From: Dehalococcoidales bacterium | Lineage (GTDB): Bacteria > Chloroflexota > Dehalococcoidia > Dehalococcoidales > UBA5760 | Assembly: GCA_016931015.1 (NCBI GenBank) | Contig: JAFGFP010000112.1 | Span: forward strand, 1 to 6,961 | Length of the DNA: 6,961 nucleotides | Direction: 5' to 3' | Shown here: positions 1 through 6,396 of the stretch, one piece after another | How positions within the stretch are numbered: position 1 is the first letter of the stretch | Layout: every line of letters starts with the position of its first letter | The notes under the pieces: generated by a model | Seen by the model: only the letters and a program-made list of their open reading frames with translations | Databases searched by the model: none | What the model was told of the DNA's origin: nothing | Translations under genes and position numbers: made by a program

Positions 1-68
1 GGACTACTGGCAATAAATCTGCTAAAAGATGTCATTCTACATAGCGGTTATCGGTTTGCCGTCGGTCT

Positions 69-74
69 GATAAT
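69..74 (+). promoter_or_regulatory. possible -10 element upstream of pgk
   Basis: GATAAT matches five of six bases of the sigma-70 -10 consensus and lies in the AT-richer leader before the first gene of the cluster. A start site about seven bases downstream would fall near base 81, at the foot of the stem-loop at 80-102. No convincing -35 box is present: the bases 17 bp upstream (46-51, GGTTAT) match poorly, and TTGCCG at 56-61 is too close. The call is tentative, and the real promoter may lie outside the window. Confidence 0.25.
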
Positions 75-79
75 GTAGT

Positions 80-102
80 AGACTTCTCTATGAGATGAGT
101 CT
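80..102 (+). promoter_or_regulatory. stem-loop in the pgk leader
   Basis: AGACT (80-84) pairs with AGTCT (98-102), and TCTC (85-88) pairs with GAGA (92-95). The result is a nine-pair stem with a TAT loop (89-91) and a two-base TG bulge (96-97). It ends 11 bases before the ribosome binding site and has no following T-run, so it does not look like an intrinsic terminator. It could be a 5' stabilising hairpin or a weak control element in the leader of the operon mRNA. A chance fold cannot be excluded, because most pairs are A-T. Confidence 0.35.
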
Positions 103-113
103 GATACAGTCAC

Positions 114-118
114 GGAGG
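114..118 (+). promoter_or_regulatory. ribosome binding site fixing the TTG start of pgk
   Basis: GGAGG lies five bases before the TTG at 124. The frame is closed upstream by TGA at 91-93 with no ATG or GTG between, and the next downstream start-type codons fall inside the conserved first strand. TTG is therefore the only workable start. Confidence 0.85.
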
Positions 119-123
119 AAAGG

Positions 124-1314
124 TTGAGCAAGCTAACCGTTAGAGACATCGAGGTCGGTGGTAAGAGGGTCCTGGTAAGGGTGGATTTTAACGTTCCCCT
201 CGATGAGGCGGGGGCTATTATGGATGACGGCCGCATCCGGGCGGCGCTGCCCACGATTGAGTATCTTATCGGGCGGGGGGCCAGGCTTATCCTCTGCTCT
301 CACCTGGGTCGTCCCGATGGTGGGGTGGTGGAGGGGCTGCGTCTCGCGGTCGTTGCCCGGCGCCTGTCTCAGCTTATCGGGCGGCCGGTAGCTACCACCC
401 GGGACTGCATCGGCCCCGAGGTCGAGGCGGCGGTGGCCGGGCTCAAGGACGAGGACGTGTTGCTTCTGGAGAACCTCCGCTTCCACCCGGAGGAGGAGAA
501 AAACGATGCCGCCTTCGCTCAGGCCCTGGCCAAGCTGGCCGACATCTATGTTGATGACGCCTTCGGTACCGCTCATCGGGCTCACGCCTCGGTGGTCGGC
601 GTTACCCGGTATCTGCCGGCGGTATCGGGGCTGCTTCTTGAGCAGGAGATGATAAACCTGGGGCGTATTCTGAAAGACCCGCCCCGCCCCCTGGCGGCGC
701 TGCTGGGTGGGGCCAAGGTGAGCGATAAGGTTGGCATGATAGAGAACATTATGGCTAAGGTAGACTATATCCTGGTCGGGGGTGGCATGGCGGCTACCTT
801 CTTAAAGGCTAAGGCCTACCGTATTGGGAAGTCGCTGCTTGAGGCTGATAGGGTGGCTACCGCGGCCGAGCTACTGGCCCGGGCCGAAAAGAGCGGGGTG
901 ACCTTGATGCTGCCGCTCGATGTGGTCGTTACCGGCGAGATTACCCCCGAAGCCGAGGGTAGCGTGGTCTCTATCGAGGGTATCCCTGATGACAGGCGGA
1001 TTGTGGACATCGGCCCCGAGACTATTAAGAGCTTTCAGGGGGCTTTAGCCAAGTGCCAGGCTGTCTTCTGGAACGGCCCGATGGGTATCTACGAGATACC
1101 CCAGTTTGCCCAGGGGACGAAGGCCCTGGCCCGGTTCCTGGCTGGCCTTGAGGCGACCACGGTTATCGGCGGTGGTTCTACGGCCGATGCCGTGGCTGAG
1201 ATGGGTCTCGCCGACCGCATGAGCTTCGTCTCTACCGGGGGTGGGGCCTCGCTCGATTTCTTGAGCGGTAAGGTGTTACCCGGCATCGAAGTGCTCCCGG
1301 ACAAGGAGGCTTAG
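124..1314 (+). CDS. pgk: phosphoglycerate kinase
   Basis: Cytosolic glycolytic and gluconeogenic enzyme that transfers the acyl phosphate of 1,3-bisphosphoglycerate to ADP, reversibly. The 396 residues match the usual bacterial length (390-400). Visible motifs in order: the signature RVDFNVP at 19-25, SHLGRP at 59-64, LLENLRF at 114-120 and TAHRAHAS at 149-156, which form the N-domain phosphoglycerate site. The C-domain nucleotide site follows with GGAKVSDK at 195-202, FWNGPMG at 315-321, Glu324 and the glycine-rich loop GGGST at 349-353. The loop normally reads GGGD, with Asp helping to bind Mg-nucleotide; Ser352 stands there instead. All other core residues are intact, so an active enzyme is likely. 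The start is TTG, with a strong ribosome binding site. It is the first gene of the cluster and its stop lies 2 bp before apgM. Confidence 0.98.
   Translation: MSKLTVRDIEVGGKRVLVRVDFNVPLDEAGAIMDDGRIRAALPTIEYLIGRGARLILCSHLGRPDGGVVEGLRLAVVARRLSQLIGRPVATTRDCIGPEVEAAVAGLKDEDVLLLENLRFHPEEEKNDAAFAQALAKLADIYVDDAFGTAHRAHASVVGVTRYLPAVSGLLLEQEMINLGRILKDPPRPLAALLGGAKVSDKVGMIENIMAKVDYILVGGGMAATFLKAKAYRIGKSLLEADRVATAAELLARAEKSGVTLMLPLDVVVTGEITPEAEGSVVSIEGIPDDRRIVDIGPETIKSFQGALAKCQAVFWNGPMGIYEIPQFAQGTKALARFLAGLEATTVIGGGSTADAVAEMGLADRMSFVSTGGGASLDFLSGKVLPGIEVLPDKEA
1303..1309 (+). promoter_or_regulatory. ribosome binding site for apgM
   Basis: AAGGAGG sits inside the last codons of pgk, seven bases before the GTG at 1317. 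It supports that GTG as the apgM start and implies translation coupled to pgk. Confidence 0.8.
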
Positions 1315-1316
1315 TC

Positions 1317-2522
1317 GTGGACAGTCTGGAATTGATTAAGAGCTTAAGTCAGCCTTCGCCGGCTAAGATTGTCCTCCTGGTCCTCGACGGCCTGGGCGGC
1401 TTACCCCATCCCGAGACCGGCAAGACGGAGCTGGAGACAGCCCTGACGCCCAACCTCGATTGCCTGGCGACTGAGGGTGTCTCCGGTCTGGCCGAGATGG
1501 TGAGCCCGGGAATAACACCGGGCAGCGGAGCGGGACACCTGGCCCTATTCGGTTACGACCCGCTGGTGTTTACTATTGGGCGCGGGGCGTTGGAGGCGGT
1601 CGGCATAGACTTCAAGCTGGAGCCGGGCGATATCGCCGCCCGGGGGAACTTCGCTACCGCCGACCAGGCCGGGCTGATTACCGACCGCCGCGCCGGGCGT
1701 ATCTCGAATGAAAAGTGCGTCGAGCTGTGCCGTCTCCTCGACGGCATGATGGTTAATAATGTTAAAGTCCTGGTGCGTCCGGTAAGGGAGCACCGCTTTA
1801 TCGCCGTCTTCAGGGGCGAGGGGCTCAGCGCTGGGGTCACCGACTCCGACCCGCAGCAGATTGGGGTGGCTCCGAAGCCGGTAACCGCCCTAAAGCCTGA
1901 GGCGGCTGGTCTGGCGGAGGTAGCTAATGAGTTTATCGCCCGGGCGCGGAAGGCCCTGGCCGGGCAGCATCCGGCCAACGCGCTTCTCCTGCGCGGCTTC
2001 TCGCCGCGTCCCGAGCTACCCGATATCGGCAAGCTCGGCAAGCTGAAGCCGGCGGCGATTGCGGTTTACCCCATGTACCGGGGGCTGGCCCGGCTGGTGG
2101 GCATGGAGGTTCTCAAGACGGGAAGCAGTCTCGAAGACGAGTTTGCCACCCTGAAGGAGCGCTACAACGACTACGACTTCTTCTTTCTCCACGTGAAGTG
2201 GAGTGATAGCGCCGGCGAGGACGGCGACTTCGAGCGTAAGGTCAGGGTTATCGAGGACTTCGATAAGGCCTTACCTGGCTTAATGGAGCTTGCTCCCGAA
2301 GTCATGGTTGTTACCGGGGACCACTCGACCCCGGCGCTGCTCAAGGGCCACAGCTGGCACCCGGTACCGGTGCTGCTTTGTTCCCGCTGGTGCCGCCCCG
2401 ATAGCGCCAACCAGTTCTCCGAGACGGCCTGTCTCGGCGGTGGTCTGGGGCACTTCCCGGCTACCCAGATTATGCCCCTGGCCATGGCCCACGCTCTGAA
2501 ATTAAGTAAGTTCGGTGCTTAG
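1317..2522 (+). CDS. apgM: 2,3-bisphosphoglycerate-independent phosphoglycerate mutase, archaeal type
   Basis: Interconverts 3-phosphoglycerate and 2-phosphoglycerate without a bisphosphoglycerate cofactor. It belongs to the alkaline-phosphatase-superfamily metalloenzymes, in the ApgM branch of about 400 residues, not the 510-residue GpmI or the histidine-phosphatase GpmA. The 401 residues show VLDGLGG at 22-28 (metal ligand Asp24), TPGSGAGH at 67-74 with the likely phosphoserine nucleophile Ser70, and the Arg-rich ITDRRAGRIS at 121-130. Further on are TDSDP at 175-179, HVKWSDSAGEDGDF at 292-305 and the metal-binding GDHSTP (334-339) and GHSWHP (344-349). The GTG start is backed by AAGGAGG seven bases upstream and precedes the first conserved strand by about 17 residues. 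The gene sits 2 bp after pgk, whose product it uses. Some family members also act on phosphonate or homoserine intermediates, but the neighbours favour the glycolytic role. Confidence 0.95.
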   Translation: MDSLELIKSLSQPSPAKIVLLVLDGLGGLPHPETGKTELETALTPNLDCLATEGVSGLAEMVSPGITPGSGAGHLALFGYDPLVFTIGRGALEAVGIDFKLEPGDIAARGNFATADQAGLITDRRAGRISNEKCVELCRLLDGMMVNNVKVLVRPVREHRFIAVFRGEGLSAGVTDSDPQQIGVAPKPVTALKPEAAGLAEVANEFIARARKALAGQHPANALLLRGFSPRPELPDIGKLGKLKPAAIAVYPMYRGLARLVGMEVLKTGSSLEDEFATLKERYNDYDFFFLHVKWSDSAGEDGDFERKVRVIEDFDKALPGLMELAPEVMVVTGDHSTPALLKGHSWHPVPVLLCSRWCRPDSANQFSETACLGGGLGHFPATQIMPLAMAHALKLSKFGA

Positions 2523-2526
2523 GAGG
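2521..2526 (+). promoter_or_regulatory. ribosome binding site for tpiA
   Basis: AGGAGG overlaps the last two bases of the apgM stop codon and lies seven bases before the ATG at 2534. Termination on apgM therefore takes place on the tpiA binding site, which suggests translational coupling. Confidence 0.85.
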
Positions 2527-2533
2527 TTATAGT

Positions 2534-3370
2534 ATGCGCACCCCGATGATTGCCGGTAACTGGAAGATGAATACCACGGTAAGCGAGGCTCTAAAGCTGG
2601 TGCGGGAGATGCACGGCGGCATTCTTGCCGCCGCCGATGTCGACCGGGTGGTGTGCCCGGCCGGTATCTGCCTTGGTGACCTCGAGGCGGGCTTGGAAGC
2701 CATCACTAGCGTCGACAAGGTGATTTGCCCGCCCTTCGTTTCCCTGGCTCCGGTGCGGGAGATAATCAAGGGTAGCTCGATAAAACTGGGGGCCCAGAAC
2801 CTGTATTTCGAGGAAAAGGGTGCCTACACCGGAGAGATTTCGCCGCTGATGCTGGCCGAGCTGTGTGAGTTTGTCATCCTGGGACACTCGGAGCGGCGCC
2901 AGTATTTTAACGAGACTAACGAGGTCGTTAATAAGAAGATTAAGGCGGCCCTGAAGGTCGGCTTGAAGCCTATTCTGTGTGTCGGGGAGAGGCTGGAGGA
3001 TAACGAGGCGGGACGGACCGAAGAGGTCGTCGGCGAGCAGCTTACCCTGTCCCTGGCCGGCATCGGCTCCCTTAAAGAGTTGACGGTCGCCTACGAGCCG
3101 GTGTGGGCAATCGGCACCGGCCGGGCGGCCAGCGGTCAGCAGGCGAACCAAACTATCGGCTTTATCCGCCGCAGCCTGGGCCGGCTCTATACCGAGGCAG
3201 CAGCCGAAGAGGTACGCATCCTCTACGGGGGCAGCGTTAATGCGGACAACACCGTCGAGTTTATGGATCAGCCCGAGATAGACGGGGCCCTGGTCGGGGG
3301 TGCCAGCCTGAAAGCCGACCAGTTCATCAGCATCACCAAGCTGGCCGCGACGCTTAAAAGTTCTGAGTGA
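2534..3370 (+). CDS. tpiA: triosephosphate isomerase with an N-terminal insertion
   Basis: Interconverts dihydroxyacetone phosphate and glyceraldehyde 3-phosphate in the cytosol. All catalytic residues are present: Lys11 in AGNWKMN (7-13), His118 in GHSERR (117-122), Glu188 in AYEPVWAIGTG (186-196), and the phosphate-binding YGGSVN (231-236) and GALVGGASL (251-259). At 278 residues it is about 25 longer than the usual ~250. The excess lies wholly between Lys11 and His118 (107 residues apart here, about 82-84 normally), while His118 to Glu188 keeps the normal spacing of 70. The extra stretch (about 27-50) resembles the following 24 residues: VDRVVCP at 36-42 and VDKVICP at 60-66. Only the second copy continues as the canonical CPPF. 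It is probably active, since the loops at the catalytic end are intact. It lies 11 bp after apgM and 1 bp before miaA. Confidence 0.96.
   Translation: MRTPMIAGNWKMNTTVSEALKLVREMHGGILAAADVDRVVCPAGICLGDLEAGLEAITSVDKVICPPFVSLAPVREIIKGSSIKLGAQNLYFEEKGAYTGEISPLMLAELCEFVILGHSERRQYFNETNEVVNKKIKAALKVGLKPILCVGERLEDNEAGRTEEVVGEQLTLSLAGIGSLKELTVAYEPVWAIGTGRAASGQQANQTIGFIRRSLGRLYTEAAAEEVRILYGGSVNADNTVEFMDQPEIDGALVGGASLKADQFISITKLAATLKSSE
2612..2755 (+). repeat. diverged in-frame tandem duplication inside tpiA (2 x 72 bp)
   Basis: Two adjacent 24-codon units, 2612-2683 and 2684-2755, align without gaps. The best-kept core is 2639-2659 against 2711-2731, with 17 of 21 bases identical and the peptides VDRVVCP and VDKVICP. 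Over the full 72 bases I count 38 identities, so the ends of the unit are poorly defined. The length offset equals the excess length of the protein over its family. The origin by duplication is inferred; a convergent insertion is possible. Confidence 0.5.
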
Positions 3371-3371
3371 C

Positions 3372-4331
3372 ATGAACCATCTGGTAGTCATAGTCGGGCC
3401 TACGGCAATCGGGAAAAGCCGGCTGGCGATAAGGCTGGCTGAGGTCCTGGGTGGGGAGATAGTCAGCGCCGACAGCCGGCAGGTATACCGTTTCATGGAT
3501 ATCGGCACGGCTAAACCGAGCCCCGAGGAGTTGGCTCTCGTCCCCCATCACCTGATAGGCGTTATCAACCCTGACGAAGACTTCGGTCTGGCGCAGTATC
3601 AGGAGATGGCCTATCAGGCGATTAGTGACGTTCAGGAGCGCCGCAAACTGGCCTTACTGGTCGGCGGCAGCGGTCAGTATGTCTGGTCGCTGGTGGAGGG
3701 CTGGCAGATACCCCGGGTAGCCCCCGACCCCGAGCTGAGACGCCGTTTGGAGGACAGGGCGGTGGCCGGGGGTGGGGCCGGGCTCTACCGGGAGCTCGCC
3801 GAGGTCGACCCGGCGGCGGCGCAGCGGATTAGCCCGCACAACATCCGCCGTGTTATCCGGGCGCTTGAGGTCTACCGGAGCACGGGGGTGCCCTTCTCTC
3901 AGCTTAAGCGTAAAAAGAAACCGCCATTTAGAACTTTGATTATCGGTTTGACGGCACCGAGGCAAGAGCTATATCGTAGAGTAGACCTAAGGGTTGATGA
4001 TATGATGGCCCAGGGCTTGGTGGCCGAGGTAAAGGGGCTGCTTGATATGGGTTACCCCTTAAGCCTGCCCGCCATGTCTGGTATTGGCTACCGACAGGTG
4101 GGCCGCTTCCTTAAGGGCGAGCTTACCCTGGATGAGGCTACCCGGCAGATAAAAACGGAGACTCACCGCTTTGTGAGGCAGCAGTATGCCTGGTTTCGGC
4201 CAGGCGATGCCAGAATCAGGTGGTTTGCTATCGGTAGTGAGGGAGTGGTGGGGGAAATCATGGATTTAGTAACGCAGTTTACGGAGGCAGTCACCGATGA
4301 ATTTTGCCAAGCTTCAAGGCGCCGGGAATGA
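3372..4331 (+). CDS. miaA: tRNA dimethylallyltransferase (isopentenyltransferase)
   Basis: Transfers the dimethylallyl group from DMAPP to N6 of adenosine 37 in tRNAs that read codons starting with U, improving decoding. The 319 residues fit the family (about 300-320). Seen in order: the P-loop GPTAIGKS at 9-16, DSRQVY at 34-39 with Asp34 as the presumed general base, DIGTAKP at 43-49, HHLIG at 59-63, GGSGQYV at 98-104, and NIRRVIRALEVY at 157-168. The C-terminal part has GIGYRQ at 237-242 and the basic helix HRFVRQQYAWFR at 265-276. The start ATG is 1 bp after the tpiA stop with only a weak GAG upstream, so it probably depends on ribosomes finishing tpiA. The last 35 bases overlap dapF in another frame; the residues there (309-319) follow the conserved fold. 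The stretch around 3900-4010 is somewhat richer in AT than its surroundings. Confidence 0.96.
   Translation: MNHLVVIVGPTAIGKSRLAIRLAEVLGGEIVSADSRQVYRFMDIGTAKPSPEELALVPHHLIGVINPDEDFGLAQYQEMAYQAISDVQERRKLALLVGGSGQYVWSLVEGWQIPRVAPDPELRRRLEDRAVAGGGAGLYRELAEVDPAAAQRISPHNIRRVIRALEVYRSTGVPFSQLKRKKKPPFRTLIIGLTAPRQELYRRVDLRVDDMMAQGLVAEVKGLLDMGYPLSLPAMSGIGYRQVGRFLKGELTLDEATRQIKTETHRFVRQQYAWFRPGDARIRWFAIGSEGVVGEIMDLVTQFTEAVTDEFCQASRRRE
4283..4287 (+). promoter_or_regulatory. ribosome binding site for dapF inside miaA
   Basis: GGAGG lies nine bases before the ATG at 4297 and within the miaA reading frame. It supports the dapF start, and so the overlap of the two genes. Confidence 0.75.
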
Positions 4332-5163
4332 CTTTGTCCTGGTAGAGGCTACTGATGCGGAGCGTGATTGGACTAAATTGGCCGTGGCTATCTGTCACCG
4401 GCGCTTTGGGGTCGGTGCCGACGGCTTGCTACTCCTGCTCCCCTCGAAGACGGCGGATATCGGCATGCGCATCTTTAACGCCGACGGCTCCGAAGCGGAG
4501 GCCTGCGGTAACGGGCTGCGCTGCCTGGTACGCTACGCTCTCGATAGGGGTTTGGTGACGGGTGGTGGAGATAGGGAGGTCTCCATTGAGACGATAGCCG
4601 GAGTAAGGAGCGCCCGCGTTCGGGAAAAGCCGGGCGGGACGCCGGAAATCCAGGTCAGCCTGGGAGCCCCCCGCTTTAAGGCCGAGGATATTCCGGTCTC
4701 GGTAGGGGATGGCGTCGGTTTAGTTGACATAAAGTCAATGCCGGGCTATACTATTACCGTAGCCGGTCAGGAGCTGGGGCTTAATTTCGTCTCTATGGGC
4801 AACCCGCACGCCGTTCATTTCGTTACTCAGCCGGTGGCTGATTTCCCGCTGGTGGAGCTGGGGCCTCTGGTGGAGCACCACCGGATATTCCCCCGGCGGA
4901 CGAATTTAGAAATTGCCCGGGTGCTCAGCCGGGGAGAGATAGAAGCCCGGGTCTGGGAGAGAGGGGTTGGGGAGACCCTGGCCTGCGGCAGTGGGGCGGC
5001 CGCCGTGGCCGTAGCCGCGCAGTTACTCGACCTGGTAGACCCCGGCGTGGCGATAAGGCTGCCGGGCGGGGTGCTTAGCGTGGCCTGGGATGGGTCGGGG
5101 GAGGTATTTCTCGGCGGCCCTGCCGAAATGGTCTTTACTGGAAAATGGTTAGGTGAGGTATAG
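4297..5163 (+). CDS. dapF: diaminopimelate epimerase
   Basis: PLP-independent racemase that converts LL-diaminopimelate to meso-diaminopimelate, the precursor of lysine and of many peptidoglycans. The 288 residues fit the family (270-290). The N-terminal half holds KLQGAGNDF (5-13), GADGL (40-44) and ADGSEAEACGNGLRC (62-76), with catalytic Cys70. The C-terminal half mirrors it with MGNPHAV (167-173), RRTNLEIA (200-207) and ERGVGETLACGSGAAA (221-236), with catalytic Cys230. It ends with GGPAEMVFTG (273-282). The canonical N-terminus MNFAKLQGAGNDF begins right at the ATG, so the start is secure even though it lies 35 bases inside miaA. The stop abuts the start of dapL, the enzyme that supplies its substrate. 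Confidence 0.98.
   Translation: MNFAKLQGAGNDFVLVEATDAERDWTKLAVAICHRRFGVGADGLLLLLPSKTADIGMRIFNADGSEAEACGNGLRCLVRYALDRGLVTGGGDREVSIETIAGVRSARVREKPGGTPEIQVSLGAPRFKAEDIPVSVGDGVGLVDIKSMPGYTITVAGQELGLNFVSMGNPHAVHFVTQPVADFPLVELGPLVEHHRIFPRRTNLEIARVLSRGEIEARVWERGVGETLACGSGAAAVAVAAQLLDLVDPGVAIRLPGGVLSVAWDGSGEVFLGGPAEMVFTGKWLGEV
5151..5158 (+). promoter_or_regulatory. ribosome binding site for dapL
   Basis: AGGTGAGG lies in the last codons of dapF, five bases before the ATG at 5164. It is an imperfect Shine-Dalgarno match and probably works with ribosomes terminating on dapF at 5161-5163. Confidence 0.6.
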
Positions 5164-6363
5164 ATGAGACTTTCACAAAGAATGGATAAATTACCCCCTT
5201 ATCTCTTCGTGGAGATTAGCCGGAAGATTGCCGAAAAGAAGGCTAAGGGTGAGGAGGTAATCAGCTTCGGGATTGGCGATCCCGATATTCCCACGCCGCC
5301 TCGTATTATTAACCGTCTGTGTCAGGCGGCCCAGGAGCCGGAGAATCACCGCTATCCGGAGACGGAGGGCTTGCCTGAGCTACGCCGGGCGATAGCTACC
5401 TGGTACCAGCAGCGCTTCAATGTCTCCCTTGATGCGGATAAGGAGGTCTTACCCCTCGTTGGGGCGAAGGAGGGCATCGTTCATCTCGCCCTCTGTTTTA
5501 TCGACCCCGGCGACCTGGCCCTGGTACCCGACCCCGGCTATCCCCCGTATTCCCGGGGCACCATGCTGGCCGGCGGTAGTCCTTACTATGTACCCCTCAG
5601 GGAGGAAAACGGCTTTTTACCCGATTTAGAGGCTATCCCGGATGATATTTTGAAGCAGGCCAAGCTTCTGTGGCTCAACTACCCCAATAACCCCACCGGG
5701 GCAATAGCTAACCTCGAATTCTTCCAGCGGGTAGTTGATTGGGCCCGCCGCTACGAGATTGCCGTCTGTCACGATGCCGCCTATACCGAGGTTGCCTTCG
5801 AGGGCTATCAGCCGCCGAGCTTTATGCAGGCCGAAGGGGCCAAGGAGGTGGGGGTTGAGTTCCACTCGCTCTCCAAGGGCTACAACATGACGGGGTGGCG
5901 CATCGGCATGATGGTGGGTAACGCCGCCATGGTGGATGCCTTGAGCCGGGTTAAGTCGAACCTGGATTCGGGGATTCCCCAGGCTATCCAGTACGCCGCC
6001 GTCGAGGCCCTGACCGGACCCCAGGACTCGATTAGAGAGCAGAATGCCCGCTACCAGCGGCGGCGCGACCTGGTTATTGATAAGCTGAAAAGTATGGGGC
6101 TCGGCGTGACGCCCCCTAAGGGCGGCCTCTACATCTGGGCCCGGGTCCCCCAGGGGTACACCTCGGTGGAGTTTACCGACGACTTGCTGGAGCAGGTAGG
6201 GGTCGTGGTGACGCCGGGGGTGGGCTACGGTGAAAACGGCGAGGGCTATGTCCGGCTGTCGCTGACTATCCCCGATGCCAGTCTGGTTAAGGGCCTGTCG
6301 CGTCTGGCTGAATGGCGCGACCGCAAAGCCGGTTTGGGGAAGACCAGAGCTTACTTAACATAA
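5164..6363 (+). CDS. dapL: LL-diaminopimelate aminotransferase
   Basis: PLP-dependent class I/II aminotransferase that forms LL-diaminopimelate from tetrahydrodipicolinate and glutamate in one step, bypassing the succinylase and acetylase routes. The 399 residues match DapL (about 385-410). Visible are FGIGDPDIPTP at 35-45, NYPNNPTGA at 172-180, CHDAAYTE at 202-209 (Asp204 and Tyr207 for the cofactor), SLSKGYNMTGWRIG at 235-248 with Lys238 forming the Schiff base, and Arg364 in GYVRLSLT for the substrate carboxylate. The fold alone would also allow an aspartate or other aminotransferase, or succinyl-DAP aminotransferase (DapC). The DapL call rests on the GIGDPDIPTP and SLSKGYNMTGWR style of the motifs and on the direct junction with dapF (no base between stop and start). 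The gene ends 33 bp before the GTG proposed for hflX, in the same frame. Confidence 0.9.
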   Translation: MRLSQRMDKLPPYLFVEISRKIAEKKAKGEEVISFGIGDPDIPTPPRIINRLCQAAQEPENHRYPETEGLPELRRAIATWYQQRFNVSLDADKEVLPLVGAKEGIVHLALCFIDPGDLALVPDPGYPPYSRGTMLAGGSPYYVPLREENGFLPDLEAIPDDILKQAKLLWLNYPNNPTGAIANLEFFQRVVDWARRYEIAVCHDAAYTEVAFEGYQPPSFMQAEGAKEVGVEFHSLSKGYNMTGWRIGMMVGNAAMVDALSRVKSNLDSGIPQAIQYAAVEALTGPQDSIREQNARYQRRRDLVIDKLKSMGLGVTPPKGGLYIWARVPQGYTSVEFTDDLLEQVGVVVTPGVGYGENGEGYVRLSLTIPDASLVKGLSRLAEWRDRKAGLGKTRAYLT

Positions 6364-6370
6364 AGTTACG

Positions 6371-6392
6371 AGGGGAGCGCTATTTCCAGAGG
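6371..6392 (+). promoter_or_regulatory. two candidate ribosome binding sites before hflX
   Basis: AGGGGAG at 6371-6377 lies four bases before an in-frame ATT (6382). The weaker AGAGG at 6388-6392 lies four bases before an in-frame GTG (6397). The stronger site points to the rarer start codon, so the true start of hflX is undecided between the two. Confidence 0.45.
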
Positions 6393-6396
6393 CACG

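Noticed and set aside
80..102. Leader stem-loop as an intrinsic terminator of an upstream gene
   Set aside because: No run of T follows the stem, and the stem is rich in A-T pairs and bulged, so it does not fit a terminator.
1..123. Riboswitch or T-box in the pgk leader
   Set aside because: The leader within the window is too short and has no recognisable conserved core; only the one simple hairpin is seen.
133..585. 150-codon open frame on the - strand inside pgk
   Set aside because: It is antisense to the conserved N-domain of Pgk and has no domain or ribosome binding site that I can recognise.
1553..2041. 162-codon open frame on the - strand inside apgM
   Set aside because: Its composition is rich in Arg, Ser, Pro and Ala, as in antisense shadows, and apgM is well supported by motifs along its whole length.
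2591..3508. 305-codon open frame on the - strand across tpiA and miaA
   Set aside because: It is antisense to two genes with full catalytic motifs and shows no recognisable domain. Long antisense frames are common in GC-rich codons, and it spans a gene junction.
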